Below, piece by piece: positions 1 through 10,837 of a DNA stretch of 64,000 nt. The position numbers were made by a program, and so were the translations under genes. The notes under the pieces are model-generated. The model searched no databases. It worked only from the letters and a program-made list of their open reading frames with translations, and had not been told where the DNA came from. Source of the stretch: Erodium maritimum (lineage: Eukaryota > Streptophyta > Magnoliopsida > Geraniales > Geraniaceae); assembly GCA_963921825.1 (NCBI GenBank), contig OY997594.1:42836557-42900556 (forward strand), written 5' to 3'. Numbering within the stretch: position 1 is the first letter of the stretch; each line of letters starts with the position of its first letter.

Positions 1-180
1 GGTTGTTGAACCCGAGTCTTGACCGTTGGTGTGTCTTGAGTGGCAGTGAGTGTCGTGGGGTTGTTGACCCGAGTCTTGACCGTTGGTGTGTCTTGAGTGG
101 CAGTGAGTGCCCGTGGGGTTGTTGAACCCGAGTCTTGACTGTTGAGGTGTCTTGAGTGGCCTTGAGTGCCTGTGTGTTTG
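1..180 (+). repeat. Tandem ~60-bp repeats inside the gypsy LTR
   Basis: About three copies of a unit running from GTTGTTGAACCCGAGTCTTG to a GTGGCAGTGAGTG block. The same unit occurs about four times at 62640-62870 in the other LTR copy. Short length differences (GTCGTGG versus GCCCGTGG) are visible between units. Confidence 0.85.
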
Positions 181-221
181 AACTTGCCTGTGATTGTGAT
201 TGTGGTTACCTGAAGTTGTGA

Positions 222-365
222 GTTCTAAAGGTCGACAGCCTGATCCGACTTAGTGTCGATGAATTGCGAGTTCTAAAGGTCGACAGCCTGATCCGACTTA
301 GTGTCGATGAATTGCGAGTTCTAAAGGTCGACAGCCTGATCCGACTTAGTGTCGATGAATTGCGA
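222..365 (+). repeat. 48-bp tandem repeat, three copies, each with a dyad
   Basis: Three head-to-tail 48-bp units begin at 222, 270 and 318. Each contains GTCGACA and, 16 bases later, TGTCGAT, so every unit can form a short hairpin. The homologous array at 62931-63314 has eight units. Confidence 0.9.
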
Positions 366-944
366 TAGGTTGAACCCTGACCTGATTGAGATTGGTTACT
401 GAGCAGCTGGTGTGCGATCCTTTGTGATCTTGTTTGGCGTTGTGTAGTCTTCTGTCGTGTCCTTGGAGGAGGTCGTCGATAGTTGTGTCGGGTCTACATT
501 GTGTTATCGAGTGTTGGGTCTGTTGAGGAAAGTAACGGGTTGTGGGTCTGTTGGGTACTTGAGTTGGGGACTGTAGTCCCGGTGTTGGGTTGGTTTTAGC
601 GTTACTGGATTTAACTACAAATTATGCCATAGTCAGTCTGTTATCCGTGGAGGTGAGCGAACGCTCACCCTTAGCTTCTTTTCCTACATGTACTGATCAC
701 CGGATGGACTAGGTTAGCTCTTGGAGTTCGTGGAGCTTGGAGCGGAGTCTGGTCTTTACTTTTGTCGAGTCTAGTGACGGATGTTGTACCTTGTCCACTT
801 GTTGGGACGTTTTTGTATTGTAAATACTATTATCTTTTTGGTAACGAAATGGAAATATCAGAGTTTTATTCAAAGCAGGTTTTAAGTGTTCATGTTTTAA
901 ATGTTCGCGTCCCGAGTTCGGTTCGCTGAAATTGGGGCGTGACA

Positions 945-1054
945 GGTATGACCCTCGGAGTCAATTTTAGGTTTAATTAAGTGCCTGACAAATTTTTTTA
1001 AATTTTCCTATTTTTCGTAGGTTTGACTGGCGTTGACCGAGAGTGGTTATTACA
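945..1054 (-). mobile_element. Inverted 110-bp fragment of the LTR's 5' start
   Basis: Read on the minus strand from 1054, this begins TGTAATAACCACTC and ends GGGTCATACC. That matches the first 110 bp of the LTR at 60465-60574 with scattered differences. It sits immediately after the LTR 3' end at 944, in opposite orientation. The outer end at 1054 is a proper LTR terminus and abuts LINE coding sequence. Confidence 0.8.
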
Positions 1055-3003
1055 ACGATTGTTCTCAAACTAGATTTTGAGAAGGCCTTTGACAAGGCCA
1101 ATTGGGATTACATTGAGGAAGTGATGGTTGCTATGAATTGTGGTCCTAAATGGTGTTCTTGGATGGCCTCATGTGTTAGAGCATCTATAGTTGTTCTTGT
1201 AAACGGCTCGCCTAGTCGTGATTTTCCCATACTCAATGGGATTAGGCAAGGCTTCCCCCTCCGCCCTTTCATTTTCTTGATCGCTGCAGAAGGTTTACAT
1301 AAGGTTCTTGAGGAGGGCATCAGGCTGGGGGAGTTTTCTGGGGTTCGGATTGGCTCTACATGTCCCATTATTTCCCACCTTCAGTTTGCAGACGATACTC
1401 TGCTTTTTGTGCGAGGTTCTGTGGATAATCTTCTGAGGCTCAAGAGTACCCTTCTTACTTTTCAGTTTAGCTCGGGTCTCAAAATTAATTTTGAGAAGTC
1501 TACTTCCATTATCTTGAGTGATAGGACCCTGAATTCGGACTCTGTTGCTTCTTCTTTGGGATGTTTGGTTGGCTCGCTCCCTTTTAAATACCTTGGTTTT
1601 AATTTGGGAGCCAATCCAAGGCGTTTGTCAATCTGGGATCCCGTTGTCCGAAAGTTTAAGGACTCTCTTGCCTTGTGGAAGACTAAGGACCTTTCCATGC
1701 TAGGAAAGTTAGTTCTGATCAAGTCAACTCTTTCTGCGTTACCTATATTCTGTATGTCTTTGCTCAGGGCTCCTAAGGGAGTTATTAGGGAACTGGAAGC
1801 TTGGAGAAGACGTTTCCTATGGCATAATAGAGCTCGGTCCCGAATTTTCTGCAAGGTCTGTTGGTCCTTTGTAAGCCAAAGACTGAAGATGGCTTGGGTA
1901 TCCGAGGCTTGGATAGGGTGAATAACAGGTTACTGGCTAAATGGTTTTGGCGTTTCACTTCTGATAAGGACTCCCTTTGGAAGCAGGTTTTGTGTGCAAA
2001 GTTCGGTTGGGATCTAAATGAGTGGGATCTCACTGCGCTAGACAAACCAGGCTCCTTTTTTCTTTTTAGTCACATAATGGTTTTGTCTGAGGATCAGTCA
2101 TTCAGGAATCTCTTTGGGAATAAGAGTTTACACTGGGGGCTTGGGAGAGGTGATCGCATCCGTTTTTGGCAGGATGTGTGGGTCGGCCCTTTGGCACTTC
2201 ATTACCGTTTCCCTCGGCTATATCTTATTTGCACGGGTAAATGGTTACGTATTGGTGAGATGTGGATTGATGATACCTGGCATCTAGTTTATCGTCGCTC
2301 TTTTCTCTTCTCATATGAGTGGGAGGACTCAGCATTGCTTATGGATCTTCTGAGTACGGTTTCTGTTAGACCGGATTCCTCTGACTTGGTAGTCTGGTCG
2401 CAAAGGGAAGCAGGATTTTCCTCAACTTCTGCTTACCTACTGCTTTCAGACTCTGACCCATCTCCTGTTCCTTGGGATGGTATTCTTTGGGTCAAGAACC
2501 TTCCACCCAAGTACAACTCTTTGGTCTGGTTATTAGCTCATAATGTCGTCCCCACGAAGGTCTTTTTGGAAGAGAGGGGTTTACGGGTCTCGATTAATGA
2601 CATGTTTTGTAGCCTCTGTTCCCGGGTCTTTGAAGATTCCTCTCATCTATTCCTTCACTGTGATTATTCTTTGTTGCTTTGGTCAAAGGTTTTTACTTGG
2701 TAGTCTGTTGTCTGGATCATGCCGGGGGATTGTGTCACTTGCATGTTCGCTTGGAGAGGACTTGGTCGCAGAAGTTGGTGGCAGGTTTGGGTCAAGGTGG
2801 CCTTTGTAAACCTACTTATGTTTTTGGCATATTTGGTTGCAGAGGAACTCTGCTGTTTTTAGACAGCAGTTTGAGGCTATCGATGCAGCGTTCCACAAGT
2901 TACAACTTCATAGTTTCAGCATCTGCAAGATGGCTGGGGTTGATTCTCTTTGGTTGTTTCTTTCTTTTGGAGGTTATTTGGGGACTTCTCCCCTAGCTTT
3001 GTA
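1055..3003 (+). pseudogene. LINE ORF2 remnant: reverse transcriptase plus zf-RVT
   Basis: The first frame (1055 to about 1857) encodes the RT palm. It has LDFEKAFDKANWDYIEE near its start, NGIRQGFPLRPFIFLIAAEG in the middle and the catalytic FADD motif near 1390. A frameshift at about 1856-1875 moves to a second frame (to 2703) with CKPKTEDGLGIRGL and a zf-RVT-like region: LPPKYNSLVWLLAHN, then CSLC and HLFLHC. A further shift near 2700 leads to a C-terminal piece (IWLQRNSAVF and onward) that stops at about 3003. At least two frameshifts make it non-functional. The motifs identify the plant L1 clade; the exact family was not determined. Confidence 0.85.
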
Positions 3004-3057
3004 AAATCTTTATTTTCAATGCTCTGAATAAAACCATCATTTATCAAAACAAAAAAA
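1055..3057 (+). mobile_element. 5'-truncated L1-type LINE (ORF2 3' half, 3' UTR, polyA)
   Basis: The fragment starts inside the reverse transcriptase domain, where the gypsy-type LTR end abuts it. It ends in a short A-rich tail at 3042-3057, after an AATAAAA-like signal near 3027. Downstream sequence belongs to a minus-strand copia-type element, so the LINE probably inserted into that element and was then cut by the LTR insertion. Any 5' part lies beyond the LTR or is lost. Confidence 0.8.
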
Positions 3058-3090
3058 CATTTCATGCCTTACTTCAGGAAGTCCTTTTCT

Positions 3091-5580
3091 CTTCACTTCA
3101 AGGTGAAGGATATGGTCTTATCAAAAATGAAAATAACAAATCATTCAATAAACATCTTGTCCTTTAGGGACTCAAGATTGTCAAGGCGATTGATTTTATA
3201 AAGCGGTCAATAACTTAGCAAATGCAATGTTACACGATAAGACCATCTACTGGATGCGTCTATAAAGTATAGTCATACATATTCTCATGAATTCTCTACA
3301 TGCGTAATTGAAATTCCATACTAAAATTATCTTTGGATGGTTGGACCACAAAATATATCTTGTGAGAAGCAACACAAAATACTTCATAGGACATTTGAAC
3401 ATTCTAATCCTTTAAAGAAAGTCTGCATTAATTCTCAATGATCCTACACGCCATCGTCGATCCAAATGATCAAGACGAATACGTCGACGCATAAAACATT
3501 TTCATTATTGAACTACAGGTTCAATATAGCGTAGGCATTGACTGTTCTTGTATAACTCATGTATCTGAACATTTAGATTTCTAGTACTTCATTTTCACTT
3601 TAATCACTTCAGGTGATACGTGAGAAACGCGGTCTCATTTTTGGTCTCAACATGACATGCATCACAGTGTATGTCGTTAACACTAAGTAGATACTTTTGG
3701 ATCTACTTCCACATAGAGCATTATGAATGTTGAATTTTATTGTAATTTTCAACGACATGGTAGCTTTTCTGGAGCCCTTAATTACATTAATGGCACCCTA
3801 AATATTGTTAACCTTTACCTCAACCAAGGTTAAATATGAGAAATGCTTCTCATTCTTTATGATAGTATTGTGTCAATTATACACATATCATTTTTATTTT
3901 CGCACATGAATTGATCGCTTCAGGGATCCATATATAATATGAGAAATGAACCATGATTATATCGGCTACATCGTTATATAGAATCGTCTGAGACATTCAA
4001 TTCATTTAGATCTTCCGGATCTAGGTCATCAATCAGACTTTATCTCTATAACCCTTTTCTTTTGCCCTTGTTTGATGCTTGATGTAAAGTCATCTAAACA
4101 TTTGGTCATACAACATGTAATCGACCAATGATCTCTCCCATATCATATATAACATATAATTTCATCGCTTTCAGGAGTTCAATTCTATAAGCAACTTTCT
4201 TTGTGCATTTCGCATTTGTCCCACTTCAGGTGGGATTTCGAGATTGAAAGTTATAATGCATGTGAGAATGATCGTGGTCTCGATATGTCCCGGGTCTAGA
4301 ATTACCATCATGATTTATCCCATTCACTTCTGGGAATGGTATACTGTCAACATGGCGAATTTGATGGTTTTTCAGTAATAACTCATTATTTCGGTAATGA
4401 GTATACAAGAAATTAACTTCGAATATATAAGTTCGTATTTCCCGATATTAATATTGTTGGAGCATGTGGGATAAATGAACAAATATATTTCTTTATAGCC
4501 AAACTAATATGGCAATGTTTGGAAATAATATATCTTTAAAATGAACTATCAGATTTATATGAACTTCTGGTCATATAAATAACATAAATAACAAGATTGC
4601 ACCTTGAATCAGAATCTCAAGCTCTATGAAATTTAAGTCGGCATAAACTTCTGGTCATAAGACATTTAAAAATATTCCACATTTCAAATTCTTATTAAAA
4701 GAATGGTTCATTACATTTATTTCAGATTCTATGAAACTTTAAGTCCGTATGAACTTCTGGCCATACGACATTTAGAAATGGTGCACATATAAATTTCCAT
4801 TTGAACGACGGTGTAATGAACTTATCTCAAATCCCGTGAAATGTTAAGTCTGTATGAACTTCTGGTCCTACAACATTCAACAGCGGTGAAAATATTCGTT
4901 TCACTGGAATGAATAATTTAATGAAATTGTCTTTGACGGTTTTGGAACTTCGGGTCCAAAGTATCATGATATTTGTAATCTTCGGGTTACAAATATACAA
5001 CATTTGAATAATCAAAATTAGATATATAAAACCACACAATGAGCGAACTCATGGGGTAATATAGGTATAACCGCACAACGAGCGAACTCACGAGGTATAA
5101 AAAATTAAGTATATATATAACCACACAACGAGCGAACTTGTGGGGTAACCATAATAAATGTATAAATTAAATAAATATATATATATATATATAACCGCAC
5201 AACGCGTAAGCTCGTGGGCTAGACTAAATAAAATAAGTAATTGCATATAAAATTTTAGTCTTCAGGCCCTGGACACAAGTTACAGGCTTCAGGTCTGTGG
5301 TTTCATCTAGTGACCTTAATACAAGTTACAGGCTCCATACATGTGGTATGTATTTTACTTTTAAGGACATTTTACAGGCTTCGGGCCTATGATTTGTCAA
5401 TTGGTCATAAATACAAGTATCAAGCCTCAGGCTTGTGATTTATCGTTTGACCATAAAAATGCAACTATCAAGCTTCGGGCTTGTGATTTATTATTTGGCC
5501 GTAAATGCAAATATCAATTTTCGGGCATGTAATTTTTTTTATTTGGCCGTTAAATCACGTATCAAGCTTCGGCTTGCGAT
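3091..5580. repeat. Array of ~20 short hairpins with a common TTCNG-like loop
   Basis: Perfect or near-perfect dyads occur throughout. Left/right arm positions: 3091-3096/3103-3108, 3507-3513/3519-3525, 3603-3607/3613-3617, 3685-3692/3701-3708, 4007-4012/4018-4023, 4219-4224/4230-4235, 4320-4325/4334-4339, 4381-4388/4395-4402, 4555-4562/4571-4578, 4746-4751/4762-4767, 4941-4946/4955-4960, 4970-4978/4987-4995, 5469-5473/5479-5483 and 5563-5567/5572-5576. Stem sequences differ from hairpin to hairpin (ATTGAAC, AAGTAGAT, TTATATGA, TATTTGTAA and so on). The centre is nearly always TTCAG, TTCCG, TTCG(G) or ACTTCTGG. The sense strand of the element is minus, so RNA loops would read CNGAA. Confidence 0.8.
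5033..5215 (+). repeat. Degenerate tandem repeat with GAGCGAACTC core
   Basis: Four units of about 40-70 bp share CCGCACAACGAGCGAACTC or close variants, followed by a G-rich GTGGGG and an AT-rich spacer. The cores are themselves dyads around a CGAA centre (for example ATGAG at 5039 and CTCAT at 5048). A short TA run lies at 5178-5192. Confidence 0.7.
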
Positions 5581-5600
5581 TTTTCATTTGGAGCTTCTGG
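5255..5600 (+). repeat. Degenerate ~55-bp tandem repeat with CAAGCTTCGGGCTTG core
   Basis: About seven units carry a CAGGCTTCAGG or CAAGCTTCGGGCTTG dyad, followed by TGTGATTTAT and a TTGGCCATAAATGCAA-type spacer. The unit is part of the hairpin array but is more regularly spaced here. The last unit (near 5590) keeps only a weak stem. Confidence 0.7.
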
Positions 5601-5888
5601 TCTCAAATAATTCATTTTTGATACAAAACCGCTTCAAAAATGACGGTAGTAAAATAAATCAATATAAAAGAAACTTTTACTATATAACGATATTTTGATA
5701 CTACAACATTTTCTGATGTGAAAGATCCAAAACATTTTTGACGATCACATAGCATACTTAATAAAAAAAAGTCGATGCAACAAAAATATGAAATGAACAC
5801 AAATACACTTCATGAGTATCGTTAGTAAGTAATATAACGAAATAATTTAAGTTCATATAAAATTTTGATACCTGAGTAGACGAGCAAC

Positions 5889-5905
5889 TCGTGCTGATAA
5901 CGTGC
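5889..5905 (-). promoter_or_regulatory. Primer-binding site of the copia-type element
   Basis: Minus-strand GCACGTTATCAGCACGA lies immediately inside the LTR terminus. The TATCAGCACGAG core is one I associate with plant copia elements. The pairing tRNA was not verified. Confidence 0.55.
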
Positions 5906-6220
5906 TGTAAAACGAAATTAAAACAAGAAGGATGTCTTAAATAGCATAGAGTACTGCAATCAGTTGTGCATTTACTACTTTTGTGAGATCAAGAACTGCT
6001 TTTATAATAAGGAGATCAGAAACATAAAATGAAGACAAGCATATATGTAAAGAAAGAAACTCAAAATAGTTTGTTTTTTATAACCGCTCTGTTTCACTCT
6101 TACAAAACAAGTCTATATATAGACTAGTTCACCGCCATAATACATGTGATAATAAGGACACACATACATCATTAGTTTTGCCATGTGTCTATGATGGGGT
6201 CCACATGATTGTTTATAACA
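5906..6220 (-). mobile_element. 5' LTR (315 bp) of the copia-type element
   Basis: On the minus strand it starts TGTTATAAAC and ends CGTTTTACA, the usual TG...CA termini. It contains a TATA box (CTATATATAG, 6113-6122). It lies directly beside the tail of RRM retroposon copy A, so it probably inserted at or near that tail. No partner LTR is visible in the window, so no target duplication can be scored. Confidence 0.7.
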
Positions 6221-7490
6221 TTTTTTATATAAAAAAATTTGATAAGCGAAAAATTTATTAGGCAAATATTCTATAAAAATATAGAACAAAGCAAGAAAAG
6301 ATCCAAAAAGACCTTTTCCTCAGACCAATACAGCTCCATAGAGAAAAATCAAAACAGAACTACACAGGATGCAAACAGAAAAAAGCCTACACCCTACTCG
6401 GGTTCAAACAAGAAAACCGGTTAGAGACCAGAACAGTAGAAAGGTAATCCTCGTCTTTCCTGTCCTCTGAGTCCTTCTTGGACTGCTCGAGCCTCAAGGA
6501 GTTAAGATCAACTACCTTTTCCCAATTTTTCAAGCTATTACTCCAATTACCCGAGCTATCTTTTATCGCAACGTTCACAATGAAACGTCTTGTTTTATCC
6601 CCTTTATCAGCCGAAGTCCGAGCTCTTGTCTGGTAAACAACAAATGGTTGAGCAGTCCACTTCATCTGGCCCTTCTTTGGGCGCCCACGTCTCTTAGTTT
6701 CAACTTTGGAGATCTGTAATTTTTTCAAGGCTTCCTTCCATGAGCTACCTTGGAACCTGACTTCCATGTTCGTCACTAATTCCGGGTCCACACCAGAGAT
6801 CACCGGGCCCAAATCCGTCCCAATTCTTTTCAAAACACCAACTAAACTTGGATCTGCATGGGCCATCACCTGGGCCTTTGTGATTGGGCTTGTAAACCTA
6901 CAAGTTACCGCTTCTGTTGGGCAAAGCTGTGTTGAGCTGGGCTCCACAGGAAATTGGGCTTGCCCTAGGCCCATCCCCGAACAAACCAAAGTAGTGGCCG
7001 AAACGGTGTCGCTTCCTTCGTCTTCTTCGAGCGACAAATCAGACGCTCAATGGGATTATAATCGACGATCGCGCCATGGACGGGATTGATAGAATCTATA
7101 TCAGCGGAAACCCCCGCGATTTATGGGAAGATTGAAAATAAAAAATAACCAAATCGCGAGATTCCGGAGACGAGCAATCGAACTTTTGAAGCCCGCCAGC
7201 CATGTCACCGGCGTCAGGGACACACGCGATGTCCTCACCCATACATGTACCTGAACGGTGAACAACATCGCCAGGGCACGGATGAGTCGTTGTGTTGCTT
7301 TTCTCTTCCCCGGATGATCCTCTGTTCTTCGTTCCCAGACCGGATATTGATGTTGGAGGACGAGCTATAGCCACAAATAGGACGTATCCGTTAACTTTGA
7401 ATCCGTTGAGACTATCCACTGCCTGGTAAGCTGCGGACGTCGTCGAGAAACTGACGAAACCAAAGTATCTCCCTCTTTTTATAATCTTTA
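6221..7490 (-). mobile_element. RRM retroposon copy A (5'-truncated)
   Basis: Minus-strand, polyA-type retroposon sharing its coding blocks and 3' UTR with copies B, C and D. The 3' UTR contains TTCTATATTTTTATAGAATA followed by AATAAATTTTTCGCTTAT, the same layout as the other copies. Its 5' end stops at the RNP1 motif of the RRM near 7490, as expected from incomplete reverse transcription. The 3' end abuts the copia-type LTR at 6220. Confidence 0.75.
6387..7490 (-). pseudogene. RRM-domain ORF of retroposon copy A, frameshifted
   Basis: Two frames (7490-7096 and about 7090-6387) together give the second half of an RRM (RGRYFGFVSF as RNP1, then DSLNGFKVNGYVLFVAIA). They continue with a low-complexity middle, LKRIGTDLGPV, SSWKEALKKL, an AT-hook-like RRGRPKKGQ, VVYQTRARTSAD, a VNVAIKDSSGNWS block and VSNRFSCLNPSR before the stop. 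A frameshift lies near 7040-7095. The order of blocks matches copy D exactly, so this is a decayed retroposon ORF and not a host RNA-binding gene. Confidence 0.75.
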
Positions 7491-7554
7491 ATAAAAAGAA
7501 GTATCAAAACTAAAATATGGTGTTCATTTTCCTACCTAAATAAACAAGCGAACT

Positions 7555-8700
7555 CAAATTTTGATAAAAATACAATGCGACTTCGGATGATTGGGTTCGT
7601 CGCACTTTTGGTGCGTTTGGCGAGATTACAGGATGCTATGTTTTGAAGCGTGCGAACAGGGGTGGAAAGCTTTTTGGGTTTGTTTCGTTTTTGTCACCGG
7701 AATCTGCGTCCATGGCAGTGGAAACCTTCAATGGCTACACGATTAATGGACACAAATTGTTCTTAGCTCTCGCATACCCTCGGGATCTAGTTGGAACGTC
7801 TTCCAAGCGAGTCGAGAATACTCCGGTGCTGATTCCAGTAGTCTCATCTGAGCTTTTGGGATCCAGTGGTTCCAGTGGATCAGAGCTTGGTGGTGTGGTT
7901 GTGTCGGATGTTGAGGCCCTTCCATGTATTGAGGCCCATTCGGCAAGTTGCTCTGGCTTGCAGGGTATGATTCCGCTGGGATCATTGATGGGCTTAGGCC
8001 CTCAAGCCCTAACACAGGAGGATATTGATCCTTCCCCTTTGGAATCGGGTTTAGGTGGTGGCAATCTGCTCGACGTTGTCGAGGTAAAAGCCTATGATAT
8101 TGTTGAGGACCAACAGAGTAGCCCGTGGAAGGAGGTTCTCTTAAAACCCCCGAAGCCAATCACCGCGACTCAAAGAAATGTTTTAGCTCAACCAAAAAGA
8201 CGCGGTTGTCTAAAGAAGGGACATTCAAAAGAACATGCTCCTCCAACCGTCGTTTATCGGACAAGAGCTAAGACTACTGCTGATAGAGGAGGCAATTCGG
8301 TGAGCTTTACTGTTGATGTTGCTAAGAAGGATAGCTCAGGTGATTAGAGTTTTAGCAAGAAAGTGGGAAAAAAGGCATTTAACCTTGTTCCATTGATGCT
8401 CGATCAATCCAAAGACGTACCGCAACGTGTTGAGGAGGACGTCGAGTATAGTAAGGTTGAGGATCTGATTATCCCTATTTCAGTTTCTAACCAGTTTCTT
8501 TGCTTGACCTCAGGTAGGACGCAGGCAAGGAGGAAGGCTTCGATGGTGGCTTTCTCTCGCGTTTTTCTTTCTTTTGCTATCTGGTTTTGCTCTTGTAGTT
8601 GTAATTGTCTGAGGAAATAGTCCTTTTTAAGGATCGTTTTCTTGCTTTGTTCTACTTTCTTGTAGAATAAATGCTTAATAAAATTTCTCTTATAAAAAAA
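7555..8700 (+). mobile_element. RRM retroposon copy B (5'-truncated)
   Basis: Plus-strand copy, head-to-head with copy A and separated from it by about 65 bp. It begins within the RRM upstream of RNP1, runs through the coding blocks and 3' UTR, and ends in AAAATTTCTCTTATAAAAAAA at 8680-8700. The 3' UTR stem TTCTACTTTCTTGTAGAA (8650-8667) corresponds to the one in copies A and D. Confidence 0.75.
7590..8620 (+). pseudogene. RRM-domain ORF of retroposon copy B, with stop codons
   Basis: The reading frame gives SDDWVRRTFGAFGEI, RANRGGKLFGFVSF (RNP1) and NGYTINGHKLFLALAYP. It continues through an acidic/Ser middle to SSPWKEVLLKPP, a weakened AT-hook-like KRRGCLKKGH, VVYRTRAKTTAD, FTVDVAKKDSSGD, a TAG at 8345-8347 where copy D has Trp, and VSNQFLCL near the end. 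The long open part is 7643-8347. The in-frame stop and 5' truncation argue against function. Confidence 0.75.
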
Positions 8701-10528
8701 CAATAAAATGTGACAAGTCTTTTTCTTTTAGCATATGGTAAACGTTATTGATTAAAATTAGAAGTACAGACGCAAACCAGAAGAGGTATCAGACCAAATA
8801 TAAAAAAGAAACATAAGAAACAAAGTAAAAGGGTAAGACTTGAGTCTTGACTTGTAAATACTAGACGCTAAACCTATAACAAGATACTCGGATAATTTAG
8901 GGACAAATTAGCGGTGCATCGTCTCTACACGAATGGCTACTTAGTTGTAGCGCATACCACTCTTTATTGGACTCGACCTAAAAATGCTCGTGATGAATGA
9001 TCTGGACCGTTTGAGGGGATAACGGCCTTCCACGGAGAACACCAGATAATGGGGGGAAGGGGTCGTCAGGATTGCACCAACGTTGGTAAGGTGAGGCGTG
9101 CATCCCCATACGCGCCTCGATGCTCGGTGTCCCATTTATTGTCCTGAGTGAGGATGCTCTACAGTCCTCGCCTGAGAGATTCATGGGTAAGTCGATGCCC
9201 TAGCCCTTGGTACGTACAAGTGCATGGAGAACGCAAGAAGTTTCTCCTGGTTAGGTAGTAGATCTTGTTTTGCATCAGCTTCACTAGGTCCTATGACCTC
9301 CGGGGTTTAAGGCGAGGGTATCGAGCAGTGGCAAGCATGCTTCCAGCGCTGTGGACGTGTTGTTGTGGTAGGCAGAAGATCTTAGGTTGTGAACCTAGTC
9401 CTCCTCCCCATTGGGGCAGAAAGACAACATTTGGTCGTCTAAGACAATAACTAGGAGGCCATCAGCATTCCTTCCCCATCAGAAGCAGCCAGTATCGATG
9501 AAGATGGCCTACGGCTGACGTTCCTGGCTTGGAGTAGGAGAGAGGCATCTCTAATTTCATGTCGTCCCTCTAAAAAGGACTTTTTCGTGGGGGCCTCAGG
9601 TGGGCATCCTTGGTTGGCAGGGCGGTGGACCGTGTATGGTGGACAGACCGAGCTCCCTAGCGATTGAGTCAACGTCAGCATGTTGAGAGCCAAGAAAGAT
9701 CATCCGGTGTTTCCTCCTATTTGAAATGAGTAGACCAAGCTGTGTTTAGTTGCACCAACAGTGGATACGGTTAATTGGGTCAATGGGGAAGAGAGTGTAC
9801 ACGCACGAGATCATAGGGAGGAACCCCAGTGGAATCATAGTACCTCGCGGACCCGTGCCAATGCTCTCCAGGTGCGATGGCGATGAGGATCATGGAAACC
9901 CATTCAATCCCGCCCAGTAAAGGTACGATGAGGGCGGTTATGATCGACACCGAAAAAGTAGAGGAAGGAGCATGCACGAGTGATGTCGGTCATTAGTAGG
10001 GCGAGGAAAGAGGTGGGAGGTCTCTCTTCTTCTTCAGCCGGACTGATTTTATGAAGCCTCGAGGTGGGGTCGGCGGCATGACACGGGTGGAGTAGGGTAG
10101 CACGTGGGTGGGGAGCGGCACAACAATGATGGTGATGGTTGGGAGGTTATCGGGACTTGGCATGGCAGGCGGAACATGAGGGTGGCGTGCTGAATAGGTT
10201 ATGGCAAAGAAGCCAAGAAAGGTGAGTTGTTGGGTTCTCGATAAAGCCGACACAAAGCTTGGCAGCGGCACGAAAAGGAGATAGGAATCACGGAACCCTA
10301 GAAGAACAATTTTTTTATATGACAACACTTAGTTGTATATGTGTATATTATACTCAAAATTTAAACATCTGAAAGACAAAAGCCGAGAATCAAAAAAATT
10401 ACATATTGAAATGGTATTGTGGCCTGGTAAGAATTTTAATCACGAAATGTACAACTCAAAAGAGAATGTAGAACTACAACACGCATTTAAAAAGTGGATT
10501 TCTACTTGATCGTGGTGTTCACAACTTA
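8701..10528. other. No gene recognised; GC-rich decayed block at 8880-10330
   Basis: 8701-8880 is AT-rich with nothing recognised. From 8880 to 10330 the base composition rises and resembles the minus-strand DUF4283 pseudogenes elsewhere in the window. Read on the minus strand it begins near 10290 with CTAGGGTTCCGTGATTCC, like the starts near 39640. Open frames are short (at most 111 codons) and carry no motif I can name. It is probably an old ORF1-type retroposon, but this is weak. 10331-10528 is AT-rich. Confidence 0.35.
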
Positions 10529-10829
10529 GAGCACCCATATTGGGGTCTCATTTCCACCGATTCTGGCCTCGTTTTGGGGTAAAATCAGCTTTTCAACATC
10601 GAATCGTCATTTCAGAGTCCAGTCTCACGTCGAATCAAAACGGTCGCTTTAGACGGTCTACGATTCTGCAGACCGTTTACAAAGTCATTTCTGCATATAC
10701 GACTTTGACCGTCAAAATCACCGAGCGACACGTGGACGGTTTCGGCAATCCAAATCTAACAGTGCACGACGATTCTACCACGTGTACCGAGTCAGTAGTT
10801 TTGTTCGACCGAAATAATAATTTTTAATC

Positions 10830-10837
10830 TATAAATA
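10830..10837 (+). promoter_or_regulatory. TATA box of the Harbinger transposase
   Basis: TATAAATA lies 70 bp upstream of the transposase ATG at 10907, in otherwise AT-rich leader sequence. Confidence 0.55.

Larger units (their letters stand above)
1..944 (+). mobile_element. 3' portion of a long Ty3/gypsy-type LTR (truncated by window edge)
   Basis: This block is collinear with the downstream part of the complete LTR at 60465-63896. Both share the short tandem repeats, the sequence around the GAGCGAACGCTCACC palindrome, and the terminal TTGGGGCGTGACA. The LTR end is placed at 944 because the other copy ends with the same GTGACA just before a primer-binding site. Here no primer-binding site follows; an inverted LTR fragment does. 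The two copies differ by scattered substitutions and by repeat number, so they are separate insertions or old LTRs. It is non-coding. Confidence 0.85.
3058..6220 (-). mobile_element. Copia-type LTR element without gag-pol, one LTR left
   Basis: The minus strand shows an LTR (6220 to 5906) followed at once by a primer-binding-like CACGTTATCAGCACGAG and an untranslated interior down to 3058. No frame in the 2.85-kb interior encodes gag, protease, integrase or RT. The interior consists of short hairpins and two blocks of degenerate tandem repeats. The 3' LTR is missing; the interior ends where the LINE polyA tail begins. It is best described as a non-autonomous (LARD-like) element. The copia affiliation rests on the LTR size and primer site only. 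Confidence 0.65.

Noticed and set aside
222..365. CRISPR-like spaced repeats
   Set aside because: Units are contiguous with no unique spacers, in plant LTR sequence.
8941..9693. Short overlapping frames in the GC-rich block
   Set aside because: No motif, many stops, no consistent strand.
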